Assembly: GCF_024714475.1 (NCBI RefSeq)
Contig: NZ_JAMZMI010000003.1
Span: forward strand, 124,001 to 188,000
Direction of reading: 5' to 3'
Origin: Marinoscillum sp. MHG1-6
Lineage (GTDB): Bacteria > Bacteroidota > Bacteroidia > Cytophagales > Cyclobacteriaceae
Length of the DNA stretch: 64,000 nt
Below, in pieces: positions 18,029-26,314 of this stretch (position 1 is the first letter of the stretch; each line of letters opens with the position of its first letter). Position numbers and translations under genes: made by a program. The notes under the pieces were generated by a model that saw only the letters and a list, made by a program, of their open reading frames with translations, did not search any database and was not told the DNA's origin.

Positions 18029-18442
18029 TTACTTCTCTCGAACGATTTCGAAAGTATGGGTAAGGTTGATATCAGGATTCAAAGACGCAGAAACAGAACA
18101 GTATTTTGTAACTCCAAGATTTACCAGGCGCTCCGCTTCCTGCTCTGTTAAATCGGGAGAAACAAAAGTGTATTTGATATTGATATCGATGAATTTCTTT
18201 GGAATATCCTCTCTCCTGGTTCCCTCTACCTCTCCATAAAAGTCAACAAGGGTCTTCCTTCTCTTCTTTACCATTTGCACAATATCCACCGCAGCACAGG
18301 CAATCACACCAGACAAAAGCAGTTGCATTGGAGACATCGCTTTCTTATCTTCTGCTGCTAGCATATCAATTTCCAATCTGTTACCACTTTCATTTTCGCA
18401 GTAATACTCCTTGTCGTCTTTAAAGCCCAGCTTGATTTTCAT
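18029..18442 (-). CDS. OsmC family protein
   Basis: A 137-residue OsmC/Ohr-superfamily protein, a family of thiol peroxidases acting on organic hydroperoxides or related stress proteins. The two reactive cysteines are present: C49 in GVIACAAVD and C115 in TKYCSVSASL. The start at 18442 is chosen because it opens directly into the first strand (MKIKLGF) and because a near-consensus -7 box (CATATTTGC on the minus strand, 18464-18472) would place the start of transcription downstream of the alternative ATG at 18511. It is a stand-alone gene. Confidence 0.9.
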   Translation of the reverse strand: MKIKLGFKDDKEYYCENESGNRLEIDMLAAEDKKAMSPMQLLLSGVIACAAVDIVQMVKKRRKTLVDFYGEVEGTRREDIPKKFIDINIKYTFVSPDLTEQEAERLVNLGVTKYCSVSASLNPDINLTHTFEIVREK

Positions 18443-18561
18443 TTCTTGTGATTTTTTGAAGTTGCAAATATGGCGAACAGAATTATTTAACGGAAAGTTT
18501 AGCTTCAGCAATTATTTATTATCCAAACCTAAAATGAGCCTCCTTTTTTTTGAAATTCTAT

Positions 18562-18593
18562 TTTGGTTACCCTCCGCAATAGGCTAACTTTGC
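18562..18593 (+). promoter_or_regulatory. Promoter of the DAHP synthase gene (TTTG ... TAACTTTGC)
   Basis: TTTG at 18562-18565 and TAACTTTGC at 18585-18593, 19 bases apart, match the Bacteroidota sigma-ABfr consensus fully. The expected start is about 18600, 18 bases before the ATG. Confidence 0.65.
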
Positions 18594-18617
18594 CAACTAT
18601 TTAAAAACTAGAGGGCT

Positions 18618-19673
18618 ATGATCATTCCGAAGGAAGCAAAGTTAACTTCAGAACAACTCAAAGAAGTTACCAAAATTGTAGAAGAGTACAACTGTAGAAT
18701 CCAGCCGATAGAAGGTCATCACAGGAGCATTTATGCGGTTCTTGGTGAGGAACGTGAGACCATCATGATCAACAGGATTCTCGGTCTGGATTATGTAGAT
18801 CGGTTTGATGCTATTGATTCGCCATTTAAGCTGATGGACGTAAAGTCTGAGTTGGCGCATCATAAAATCTCTATCGGTGGCAACATCGTAGGCGAAAGCC
18901 CATTTATTATTGCCGGTCAATGCACGATAGACCCTAAAAACCCTAATTTGTTTTTAGAGACTGCTCACGCTGTAAAAGAAGCAGGAGCAAAAGCCATTCG
19001 TGGTGGTGTCTGGAAGCCAAGAACAATGCCTTACTCCTTCCAGGGTGACGATAGCTCTATGCAGATATTATTAGATGCCAAAGCTGCTACTGGTCTTCCT
19101 GTGGATACAGAAGTGATGGACGAGCATCAACTAAAACTTGCGGTAGAAGCCGGAGTTGACGTTCTTCAGGTTGGTGCAAGAAATGCACTGAACTACTCCC
19201 TGCTAAAGCAAATCGGAGAAATGACTGCCGATAAAAAAATCGCAGTTCTTCTGAAGCGTTCCATTGGCATGGGACCGGTAAATGAATTCATCGCGGCATC
19301 AGAATATATTGCGGCTGCAGGTAACCCTGACGTGTTGTTATGTCCAAGAGGAACTTCACCGACCATGGACGGATACAGAAATCATCCAGACGAATGCATC
19401 ACGCCACTTCTAAAGGAAAAAACATGGGCACCGGTTATTGTTGACCCATCTCACTCTGTTGGTAGAGCTAAATACGTTCCTTCTGCAGCTATGGCAGCTA
19501 TGGCTTACGGCGCAGATGGCGTAATCATTGAAACCCACTGTCAACCATCAAAAGGAATTGGTGATGACCCGAAACAGTCTATCACTCCTGAAGTACTAAC
19601 AAAGTTGATCAGCGACATCAATAGTATCTGGGAAATAAGAAGTCACTACAAGCAGGCAGCAGTTATTGCTTAA
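18618..19673 (+). CDS. aroF: 3-deoxy-7-phosphoheptulonate (DAHP) synthase, type I-beta with N-terminal FLD domain
   Basis: Catalyses condensation of phosphoenolpyruvate and erythrose-4-phosphate, the first step of the shikimate pathway. The 351-residue length fits the class with an N-terminal ferredoxin-like regulatory domain (about 1-80) followed by the TIM barrel. Barrel motifs seen: IIAGQCTID, AKAIRGGVWKPRT, GLPVDTEVMD, LQVGARN, LLKRSIGMG, PVIVDPSHSVGRA and GVIIETHCQP. Family members use the FLD domain for feedback control by aromatic amino acids. It is monocistronic, with its own promoter and terminator. Confidence 0.94.
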   Translation: MIIPKEAKLTSEQLKEVTKIVEEYNCRIQPIEGHHRSIYAVLGEERETIMINRILGLDYVDRFDAIDSPFKLMDVKSELAHHKISIGGNIVGESPFIIAGQCTIDPKNPNLFLETAHAVKEAGAKAIRGGVWKPRTMPYSFQGDDSSMQILLDAKAATGLPVDTEVMDEHQLKLAVEAGVDVLQVGARNALNYSLLKQIGEMTADKKIAVLLKRSIGMGPVNEFIAASEYIAAAGNPDVLLCPRGTSPTMDGYRNHPDECITPLLKEKTWAPVIVDPSHSVGRAKYVPSAAMAAMAYGADGVIIETHCQPSKGIGDDPKQSITPEVLTKLISDINSIWEIRSHYKQAAVIA

Positions 19674-19701
19674 GATTAAGATCGAATTATATATTCATAT
19701 C

Positions 19702-19730
19702 AAAGCCCGGCCAACTGGTCGGGCTTTTTC
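19702..19730 (+). terminator. Terminator of the DAHP synthase gene
   Basis: AAAGCCCG / CGGGCTTT stem, extended by inner CC/GG pairing, with T-run, 28 bp after the stop. Confidence 0.88.
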
Positions 19731-19761
19731 ATTCACGTAGATACTATCAAATCTACATAGC

Positions 19762-19793
19762 AAAAAAATGGTCCCGACCGTCGCCGGGACCAT
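19762..19793 (-). terminator. Terminator of the KGPxAKN repeat gene
   Basis: ATGGTCCCG / CGGGACCAT stem with an 8-base loop, followed on the minus strand by a run of seven T. Confidence 0.88.
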
Positions 19794-19834
19794 GAACATA
19801 AACCAACTTCAGTGCTTATGCATTTTGGAGTATC

Positions 19835-20179
19835 TTAATTATCAGTATTCGCCAATCTCATTGGGCTCACCTGATCATCATCTTCCCATATTTTCCTGTT
19901 TTTGGCCTCAGGGCCTTTCAGTTTCACCGGGTTAGAGTCCATGTTGACAACCAACGTAGGCGTATTTTGACTTTCTTCAGACCAAACTTTGAGATTTTTG
20001 GCTTCTGGTCCTTTAATCTCTTGTCTCTCTTTTACGACAACCACAGTGGTAGATTTTTCTTTATCTAACCATGGTTTATAATTCTTTGCTGCAGGGCCCT
20101 TCAACGAGGTACGGCCTTGAGCGAAAGAAAATGATACAACTAACAATAATGCGAATGATGTAAGTGCTATGCGTTTCAT
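19835..20179 (-). CDS. Small secreted protein with three LKGPxAKNxKxW repeats
   Basis: I do not recognise a family. The 114-residue product has a signal peptide (cleaved near SFAQ, residue 21) and then little but three copies of one motif: LKGPAAKNYKPW (about 26-37), IKGPEAKNLKVW (about 55-66) and LKGPEAKNRKIW (about 87-98), each followed by an acidic patch (LDKE, SEES, EDDD) and spaced about 30 residues apart by Thr/Val/Asn-rich linkers. No membrane anchor, T9SS C-terminus or cysteine is present. It has its own terminator and looks like a real, separately expressed gene. A repeat-based binding peptide or a precursor of short peptides are both open possibilities. Confidence 0.75.
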   Translation of the reverse strand: MKRIALTSFALLLVVSFSFAQGRTSLKGPAAKNYKPWLDKEKSTTVVVVKERQEIKGPEAKNLKVWSEESQNTPTLVVNMDSNPVKLKGPEAKNRKIWEDDDQVSPMRLANTDN

Positions 20180-20267
20180 GATGTTATCTATTTGTTTCTG
20201 TACTACAATTTTACGGCATGTAAACCCTCGCGTTCCTAGGTGAAAAATTGTAATTTTTTCTGGGGAT

Positions 20268-20294
20268 AAATACGGATTTCAGCCCTCCGTATTT
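20268..20294 (-). terminator. Hairpin just after the antiporter stop codon
   Basis: AAATACGGA / TCCGTATTT stem with 9-base loop abuts the stop codon of the antiporter gene. The T-run on the minus strand is poor, so termination is possible but not certain. Confidence 0.45.
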
Positions 20295-21557
20295 TTACGG
20301 ATGTATCTCAGGAGTATGCTTGATTCGATAGTTTTTCATAGCCATGGGTAGCGTCAATCCCTGATAAAGCACAGAGCAAACGACCACTACATAAGTCATG
20401 GTTACGATAAGTTCGTGCCCTTCAAACCCGTGCATAGACAGTGAAACTGCTACAGGAAGTCCTCCCCGCAAGGCTCCCCATGATAGCACCGAAATAGTAC
20501 TATTATCAAAATCATGTGAAAAAGACATCAACCTCACGGGTATGAATACGCTAACCCATCTGGCAAAAAGTACAATGTTAACGGCGAAAAAACCTGCAGC
20601 GAAATAGTCCAGCCTCAGTGGAATGACCAGCATTTCGAAACCGATAAGAACAAACAACATAGCTCCGAGCGTGTCTTCCATTAGTTTCCAAAACTTAAAT
20701 ACATAGGTCCCAGCTGCGTGCTCAGTATCCGGATGATGGCCAAGGTTTCCGATCATGAGGCCTGTTGTAATGGCCATCATTTTTGAAGAAACCATTATGT
20801 AATCCGCAATCCACGCACTTGACATCACTAGTGCCAGCGTTATCAAGACTTCGATCTGAACATGCTCATTATCTATGAATTGCAACACTTTGTATCCTAC
20901 CCAGCCAAAAACAGCTCCCAGGATCAATCCACCAATCAGTTCTCTAGCCAAAACCGATAACGCCATATCCATAGTTAAATCATATTGTAGCCTCTGTGTG
21001 TAAATATCCACGAAAATAAGAGCCAGTACTACAGCTAGACTACTCCCAACGATGGCTTCTCCAAGCACCTTGTTTTCTAACTTTTGAGATAAATCAAATC
21101 TTTTGATCATGCTGGTAATGGCTGTGGGGTCCATAGCGGAAATGAGTGTGCCAAATATCAAACACACCATATAACTCACCTTTAAGGACATAGCCTGAAA
21201 AACAAACCACATACTGGTAGCAATCACCAGGCTTGATACCACCACTCCAAAGAACCCCAACACCAATACCGGAACCTTTTGCTTACCTAGCGATTGAAAA
21301 TTGAGATTGAGGGCTCTTGAAAAAAGTATCACATTGAGTACAAACTGATCCAGAATTTCAACATAGTCAAATTGTCGAATGTATCTGGCCAGATTAAGAT
21401 TAGGAAAAAGGCTACCTATCATCAGAACGGCCAGTGACAGCACCAAGGCCATCACCATCAAACCCACAGCTGACGGCAGCTTCAAAAAGAACGCATTGAT
21501 AAAAATGAAAACCCCTGAAAAGAAAATGAGAATAGCGATAACATCAAATACGTTCAT
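20295..21557 (-). CDS. CPA1-like sodium/proton antiporter with atypical ion-binding site
   Basis: A 420-residue membrane protein with about 12 segments, related to NhaP-type cation:proton antiporters. The first unwound-helix motif is present (ISAMDPTAI, D143). In the second, where family members have GES-x-x-ND-G, this protein reads GEAIVGSSLAVV: E167 is kept but the conserved Asn-Asp pair is replaced by G171-S172. A late WGALRGGLPVA motif matches the family's conserved arginine region. The loss of the Asp that binds the transported ion in studied members raises doubt about ordinary Na+/H+ exchange; another ion, a regulatory role or a divergent subfamily are possible. It is followed on the same strand by no other gene. 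Confidence 0.82.
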   Translation of the reverse strand: MNVFDVIAILIFFSGVFIFINAFFLKLPSAVGLMVMALVLSLAVLMIGSLFPNLNLARYIRQFDYVEILDQFVLNVILFSRALNLNFQSLGKQKVPVLVLGFFGVVVSSLVIATSMWFVFQAMSLKVSYMVCLIFGTLISAMDPTAITSMIKRFDLSQKLENKVLGEAIVGSSLAVVLALIFVDIYTQRLQYDLTMDMALSVLARELIGGLILGAVFGWVGYKVLQFIDNEHVQIEVLITLALVMSSAWIADYIMVSSKMMAITTGLMIGNLGHHPDTEHAAGTYVFKFWKLMEDTLGAMLFVLIGFEMLVIPLRLDYFAAGFFAVNIVLFARWVSVFIPVRLMSFSHDFDNSTISVLSWGALRGGLPVAVSLSMHGFEGHELIVTMTYVVVVCSVLYQGLTLPMAMKNYRIKHTPEIHP

Positions 21558-21661
21558 ACCAAATGTGACTGATCAATAAAGCCACAATTTAGAATGGGTA
21601 ATCATCCCGTAGTTTCGCAAAAAACCCTTATTTCCTTATCCGTGTTAATACCGATATAGAC

Positions 21662-22291
21662 CTATATCAGGCCTAGATGAGCGGCCTTCTTGATGAGTTC
21701 AGCAGTATTCTGAACATTAAGTTTTTTCATCATATTCACTCGGTGAGTCTCCACAGTACGTGCACTCACAAAAAGCTGATCCGCAATTTCCTTGGTCGTC
21801 CTTCCTTGAGAAACCAGGTCCAGTACCTCCATTTCCCTATCAGACAACTTTTTATGGCTTTCTTCATCCAGAGCCATATTTCCTATCATCAACTGAGAAA
21901 TCTCACTATTGAAATATTTCTTACCGGCACTCACTTGCTTAATAGCCGTAATAAGCTCGTCCTCATCTGAATTCTTAATCAGGTATCCAAAAGCTCCATT
22001 TTTTACAGCCTTCACCACATACTGTCCCTCTGCATGCATCGTAAGGATGATGAATTTAGTATTCTCAAATTTAGACCTGGCCTCCTTGATGATCTCCAAA
22101 CCGTTAACCTCAGGCATACTAATATCCATGAGTACTACATGAGGCTCGGTTTCTTTTAACAAATCGTAAAAACCATTGACTGAATCACATTCTCCCACAA
22201 TCTCCAGATCTTCATTTTTGGACAATAATGAAATGATCCCCTCTCGAAAAAGCTGATGGTCATCCACCACTAAAATCTTGATCTTACTCAT
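21662..22291 (-). CDS. NarL/LuxR-type response regulator
   Basis: A 209-residue regulator: receiver domain (about 3-120) with phosphoacceptor D56 in VVLMDISMP, acidic pair DD at 10-11 and K at about 106 (YLIKNSD), then a LuxR-type helix-turn-helix (about 145-205) with LSDREMEVLDLV and TVETHRVNMMKKL. Its ATG overlaps the stop of the histidine kinase gene by 4 bp (ATGA), so the two are translationally coupled and form one pair. Targets are unknown. Confidence 0.95.
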   Translation of the reverse strand: MSKIKILVVDDHQLFREGIISLLSKNEDLEIVGECDSVNGFYDLLKETEPHVVLMDISMPEVNGLEIIKEARSKFENTKFIILTMHAEGQYVVKAVKNGAFGYLIKNSDEDELITAIKQVSAGKKYFNSEISQLMIGNMALDEESHKKLSDREMEVLDLVSQGRTTKEIADQLFVSARTVETHRVNMMKKLNVQNTAELIKKAAHLGLI

Positions 22292-24012
22292 GCTATTGGA
22301 ATTTCAACCTCTATCGTCGTTCCGGACTTATCACTTAATATTTCTATTACCCCGTTTAAAAGTTTCACTCGCTCCTGCATGTTTCGAATTCCATTTCCTT
22401 CCCAGGGCTGTGCCACATCAAAGCCTTTGCCATCATCGGAAATGAAGTAGCCAATATGATCTTCAAATTCCGTAATAGATACCTTTATTTGTTTCGCTCC
22501 AGCATGCTTAATAGCATTATTAATAGATTCTTGAGCAATTCTATACAAACCTACGTTAATTTCATCAGGCAGGGTCACCTCACTTTTCATGTCGTTTTTG
22601 TACAAAATTTCAACTCCGGAGCTCTTTTGAACACTTTTAATGAGGTTTCTGATAGCCTCTCCGGCACCGAAATCGGTCAGTACACTTGGCATGAGGTTAT
22701 TAGACATTCTTCGCACTTCAGCTATGGTATCATCAGTCCGGGTGAGAAGCACAGATTTTGTTTTTTCATTCAGATTGGCGGACTGTAAATCAAGCCTCAA
22801 AGTAGTCAAAAGTGGCCCTAGCCCATCGTGCATTTCCCGTGATAACCTGGCTCGTTCCTTTTCTTCTCCATTGAGGATAGACTGCTGATTTCGCTTAATC
22901 AACTCTGCTTCTTTCAGTTGATATTCCTTCAATTTTTCCTTCATCTGGATCAATGCCTCTCCTAACTTATCCTCTTTACTCAATGGCACGTACTTTGCAT
23001 CAAAATTTCCCATACCTATTTCTCCTGCAAACTTGATGGTCTCAGTCATGGCCTCCACCAACTTGTTAAGGGCATCAAACATTTGTCCGATTTCATCCCC
23101 ACGATCCACATTCGTTTTAACTCCATCTAGAATACCCTTAGACATTGTAGTTAGCTTCCGCTCCATAAACATAATCGGTTGAACAATCATGCGAGAGAGG
23201 ACATATGATACTATGAAAATCACCAAAAGGACAGCCAGTAAGGTATAAATGAGATCCTTCTCCAATTCCTTTAAGGGAAATAAACCCTCGCTATGATCCA
23301 TCTCGCTCAGAATAACCCACTTTAAGCCATTTATTTCAATTTGTTCATATGCACTGAAAACTTCAACACCCCTGTAGTCCAGAAAAATATCTTCCCCAGG
23401 CTCTCCCCTCATGGAGCGTTTGACTCCTTCTGTCTTCACATCAATTAAATAAGGACTTTTGGAATAAAACCTCGAGGGGGTTCTCATTTTGTAATCCTCC
23501 CCCACTAAATAGGACTCACCGGTCTGACCCAACCCTGTTCTTTCCATCAAAATATTATGTATTTCAGGGAGTTCAGAGATACCAACAAACACAAAATCCT
23601 GAGACTTTAATAGAAAAATAAGTGTAACAACAGACGACTTAGCTTCAGTAGTTACATCAAGAATTCTCAAGGCCCCGTCCCAATCACTTTCATTAATGTC
23701 AATGGGGTAACCTCCTATCTCGCCGGGCAGTTCTGATAGTTGCTCCACTTCGATAAACAGATCTTTGGCGTACCCTTTCTGTTCAGGATGTTCTGCGATG
23801 GACTCCAACGCCTCAATTCTATTGCTGAGCGCTGCTTTAATCTTCACCACCTTGAGCTGTTTTACCGATGACAGTTGTAATAAGACGCGCTCCTTTAACG
23901 CCTGATCAAACTGGAAATAAAACAAAGACAATAAAACCGCTACCAATGCCAGTGACATGGCAACCATAATAACAGCCAGCTTATTGGTGATATTTAGACG
24001 ATTCAAAATCAT
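22288..24012 (-). CDS. NarX/DesK-type sensor histidine kinase with extracytoplasmic sensor and HAMP
   Basis: A 574-residue kinase. Two membrane segments (about 13-33 and 248-270) bracket a periplasmic sensor of about 210 residues that looks like a Cache/PAS-like fold (TGESYLVGEDYKMRTPSRF is typical of such sensors). A HAMP linker (about 271-345) leads to a HisKA_3 dimerisation helix with H395 in SREMHDGLG and a short HATPase with NAIKHAG and SDDGKGFDV. It phosphorylates the coupled NarL-type regulator. Input signal unknown. The upstream region (24013-24168) is shared with the divergent permease gene. Confidence 0.93.
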   Translation of the reverse strand: MILNRLNITNKLAVIMVAMSLALVAVLLSLFYFQFDQALKERVLLQLSSVKQLKVVKIKAALSNRIEALESIAEHPEQKGYAKDLFIEVEQLSELPGEIGGYPIDINESDWDGALRILDVTTEAKSSVVTLIFLLKSQDFVFVGISELPEIHNILMERTGLGQTGESYLVGEDYKMRTPSRFYSKSPYLIDVKTEGVKRSMRGEPGEDIFLDYRGVEVFSAYEQIEINGLKWVILSEMDHSEGLFPLKELEKDLIYTLLAVLLVIFIVSYVLSRMIVQPIMFMERKLTTMSKGILDGVKTNVDRGDEIGQMFDALNKLVEAMTETIKFAGEIGMGNFDAKYVPLSKEDKLGEALIQMKEKLKEYQLKEAELIKRNQQSILNGEEKERARLSREMHDGLGPLLTTLRLDLQSANLNEKTKSVLLTRTDDTIAEVRRMSNNLMPSVLTDFGAGEAIRNLIKSVQKSSGVEILYKNDMKSEVTLPDEINVGLYRIAQESINNAIKHAGAKQIKVSITEFEDHIGYFISDDGKGFDVAQPWEGNGIRNMQERVKLLNGVIEILSDKSGTTIEVEIPIA

Positions 24013-24168
24013 GGGTTAATGGGAACAAAAATGCCTAATGAAAATTATTATCAGCACAAAAGCATACTTTTTTAACTCAGATATGGTTTGATCGAATGCG
24101 ATAAGTCAATTCATTAATTAACTTTAAATCCATTACAAAAACCTATTTACCTAACCTTATTTTAATTT

Positions 24169-25254
24169 ATGTCCGCCCAACCATCTCAAGACGCTCCTCC
24201 ATTAGGGGGTCTGCGAAAGACTTCTTACATCCTTGTATCACTGGTCGCCACCGGCATCATTCTGCACTACACTCAGGATTATGTGATCCCATTTATACTT
24301 GCGTTGATTATCTGGTTTATCATTCACGAGCTGAGAGAGAACCTGCAAATGATTCCATATATCCGTGACAACTGGCCCTTATGGGTCCAAAGCACCATCG
24401 CCTTTGTTGTCATCAATATTGTTCTGGTGGTTATTGGTCAACTGCTGATTTCGAGTGTGGCAGTCCTAACAGAGTCTATCGAACTTTACGAAACCAACTT
24501 TAACAGATCCATGCTCGAGCTCAACGAGATACTGGGCATGGATATCCTCTCTCAAATCATTGAATACGTAGATAACATGGATGTCTCTGCTGTTCTGAGC
24601 AGCACGATTGATTATGCCTCCCTGCTACTGGGAAATTCCTTTCTTATTCTCATTTACATCATCTTTCTGCTTGTGGAGGAAAGTGTTTTCGAAACGAAGA
24701 TGCATAAGATCTATACAGCCGTTTCCAAACAGAAAAAGAACAAAAAGCTGTTCCAAAAAATGGATAAAAACATCAGTAGATACCTATCACTTAAATCTCT
24801 CGTGAGCCTATTAACAGGAATACTCAGCTATTTCGCATTATTAGCTTTCGGAATAGATGCTCCCATTTTTTGGGCGTTGCTGATCTTTGTTTTGAATTAC
24901 ATACCAACCGTCGGATCGCTGATAGCGACCTTATTCCCTGCCTTTTTTGCGATACTTCAATTCGGAGAGTTGGCTCCATTCATTTATGTCCTGATCAGTG
25001 TAGGCACTATCCAGGTGATCGTTGGAAATATTGTAGAACCAAAAATTATGGGTAACAGCCTCAACTTGAGTTCGCTGGTGGTAATACTGTCATTAACCAT
25101 TTGGGGTGCCATCTGGGGAGTGATGGGCATGATTCTTAGTGTGCCTATCACAGTGATGATGATTATCGTATGCGAGGAAATTCCCAGCCTGAGATTTGTC
25201 GCTGTAGCGCTTTCTGAAAGAGGTGACATCCGACCTCCTGATGAAGAAGAATAA
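24169..25254 (+). CDS. AI-2E family (PerM/YdiK-type) membrane permease
   Basis: A 361-residue membrane protein with about 7-8 segments, of the AI-2E transporter family (UPF0118). Family marks include paired N-terminal segments, an amphipathic middle region (about 110-150), LVSLLTGILSYFALLAFGI, FVLNYIPTVGSLIATLFP and the C-terminal GNIVEPKIMGNSLNLSS motif. Despite the name, members include Na+/H+ exchangers and exporters of various metabolites, so the substrate is open. It is divergent from the kinase gene. Confidence 0.92.
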   Translation: MSAQPSQDAPPLGGLRKTSYILVSLVATGIILHYTQDYVIPFILALIIWFIIHELRENLQMIPYIRDNWPLWVQSTIAFVVINIVLVVIGQLLISSVAVLTESIELYETNFNRSMLELNEILGMDILSQIIEYVDNMDVSAVLSSTIDYASLLLGNSFLILIYIIFLLVEESVFETKMHKIYTAVSKQKKNKKLFQKMDKNISRYLSLKSLVSLLTGILSYFALLAFGIDAPIFWALLIFVLNYIPTVGSLIATLFPAFFAILQFGELAPFIYVLISVGTIQVIVGNIVEPKIMGNSLNLSSLVVILSLTIWGAIWGVMGMILSVPITVMMIIVCEEIPSLRFVAVALSERGDIRPPDEEE

Positions 25255-25286
25255 AAAAATTAGGCGCAGGGAAAATTCCCTGCGCC
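25250..25286 (-). terminator. Terminator of the rhodanese gene
   Basis: A perfect 11-bp stem GGCGCAGGGAA / TTCCCTGCGCC with a 2-base top, followed on the minus strand by TAATTTTTTTATT. It lies 32 bp after the rhodanese stop and right after the permease stop on the other strand, so it may also stop the permease transcript. Confidence 0.88.
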
Positions 25287-25318
25287 CACAATTAAAGATC
25301 AACACTGATCTTAATTAC

Positions 25319-25627
25319 CTAACTGACCAATCCATTCACTTTCAGCCAACTGCCTCCATTGATACAATCAATGCCTTCACTTTTCAGCATGCTTGTAGCC
25401 TGACCACTCCGCATACCTGAAGCACAACAGAGTACAATCGGCTTATTCATATTCTTGATTTTGGAGAGACTTGCCCCTAGCGTCTGAAGCGGGAAATTTT
25501 TAGATCCATCGACATGGCCACCCTGGTATTCTCCCGGGGTCCTCACGTCAATAATTACCGCACCATTTTCCAAATATTCCTGCAAGTTGGCAGAACCTCC
25601 ACCAAAAAGATTACTTAAGATTCCCAT
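25319..25627 (-). CDS. Single-domain rhodanese-like sulfurtransferase
   Basis: A 102-residue rhodanese domain. The active-site loop is CASGMR with catalytic C68, followed by SGQA; the fold's DVRTPGEYQGGHVDGS segment is at about 27-42. The start at 25627 is chosen because the 18 residues before it in the frame are not part of the fold. The short N-terminal MGILSNLFGGG is common in Bacteroidota members. It would move sulfane sulfur in the cytosol; partner unknown. Confidence 0.9.
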   Translation of the reverse strand: MGILSNLFGGGSANLQEYLENGAVIIDVRTPGEYQGGHVDGSKNFPLQTLGASLSKIKNMNKPIVLCCASGMRSGQATSMLKSEGIDCINGGSWLKVNGLVS

Positions 25628-25696
25628 ATTGTTTTTTTTGAGAACAAAAGTGGAGTGACTTAAGAACACATTTTGTAACATAGGTTACAAACGAAA

Positions 25697-25724
25697 AAAG
25701 CCATCTGATTCCTCAGATGGCTTT
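25697..25724 (-). terminator. Terminator of the FKBP isomerase gene
   Basis: A 12-bp stem AAAGCCATCTGA / TCAGATGGCTTT with TTCC loop, followed on the minus strand by a T-run, 21 bp after the stop. Confidence 0.88.
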
Positions 25725-25744
25725 GATAAAATATCGTTTAGGAA

Positions 25745-26173
25745 TTATCCTATTTCTACTAGTTCGATCTCAAAAACAAGATCCTGTCCTGCAAGAGGAT
25801 GATTAGCATCAATGGTAATGCTTTCCGGATCTACATCAACAACCAACACATGTGTCTGTTGCCCATTAGGATTAGTTGCGACAAGCGTTTGCCCAACTTC
25901 AGGCTGCATATCAGCAGGAAGGTCAGTACGAGGAACCGCTTGAATCAGTTGATCGTTCTTCTCTCCGTATGCTTCCGCACATGGAATAGTTACCTTCTTC
26001 TTCTCATTTAGCTCCATACCAGTCACTGCTTCATCAAATCCCTTGATCATTTGACCAGACCCAACCGTAAACTGCAACGGCTCTCTCTGTAGTGATGAAT
26101 CAAATACCTCTCCTGATACCAATGTGCCAGTATAGTGGACCTTCACCACATCGTTCGCTTTGGCTGTACTCAT
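25745..26173 (-). CDS. SlyD/FkpB-type FKBP peptidyl-prolyl isomerase
   Basis: A 142-residue cytosolic FKBP with the inserted IF chaperone domain of the SlyD class. The FKBP strands KVHYTGTLVSGEVFDSS and FTVGSGQMIKGFDEAV are followed by the IF insert (about 68-120) and a return strand FEIELVEI. It lacks the His-rich metal-binding tail of E. coli SlyD. It should help folding of newly made proteins. Monocistronic, with a consensus-like promoter box about 90 bp upstream. Confidence 0.93.
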   Translation of the reverse strand: MSTAKANDVVKVHYTGTLVSGEVFDSSLQREPLQFTVGSGQMIKGFDEAVTGMELNEKKKVTIPCAEAYGEKNDQLIQAVPRTDLPADMQPEVGQTLVATNPNGQQTHVLVVDVDPESITIDANHPLAGQDLVFEIELVEIG

Positions 26174-26264
26174 AATTGATTTTTTTATTTAAATAAAAGT
26201 TGGGAAAACTTAAGTGGAATAAGATATAACCAACCCTGGGACGTATGCCCCTAAAAGATTTTTC

Positions 26265-26273
26265 GCAAAGTTA
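26265..26273 (-). promoter_or_regulatory. Putative -7 box of the FKBP gene
   Basis: On the minus strand TAACTTTGC matches TAnnTTTGY and is identical to the DAHP synthase box. A near -33 element (CTTTTAG) lies at 26290-26296. The implied leader is about 85 bases. Confidence 0.4.
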
Positions 26274-26314
26274 ACAAATACTATCAGGGCTAAAAGCCAT
26301 TAACCAATTGATTG

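Noticed and set aside
24169-25254. Autoinducer-2 exporter linked to quorum sensing
   Set aside because: The family name is historical; no luxS or related gene is in the window and members have varied substrates.
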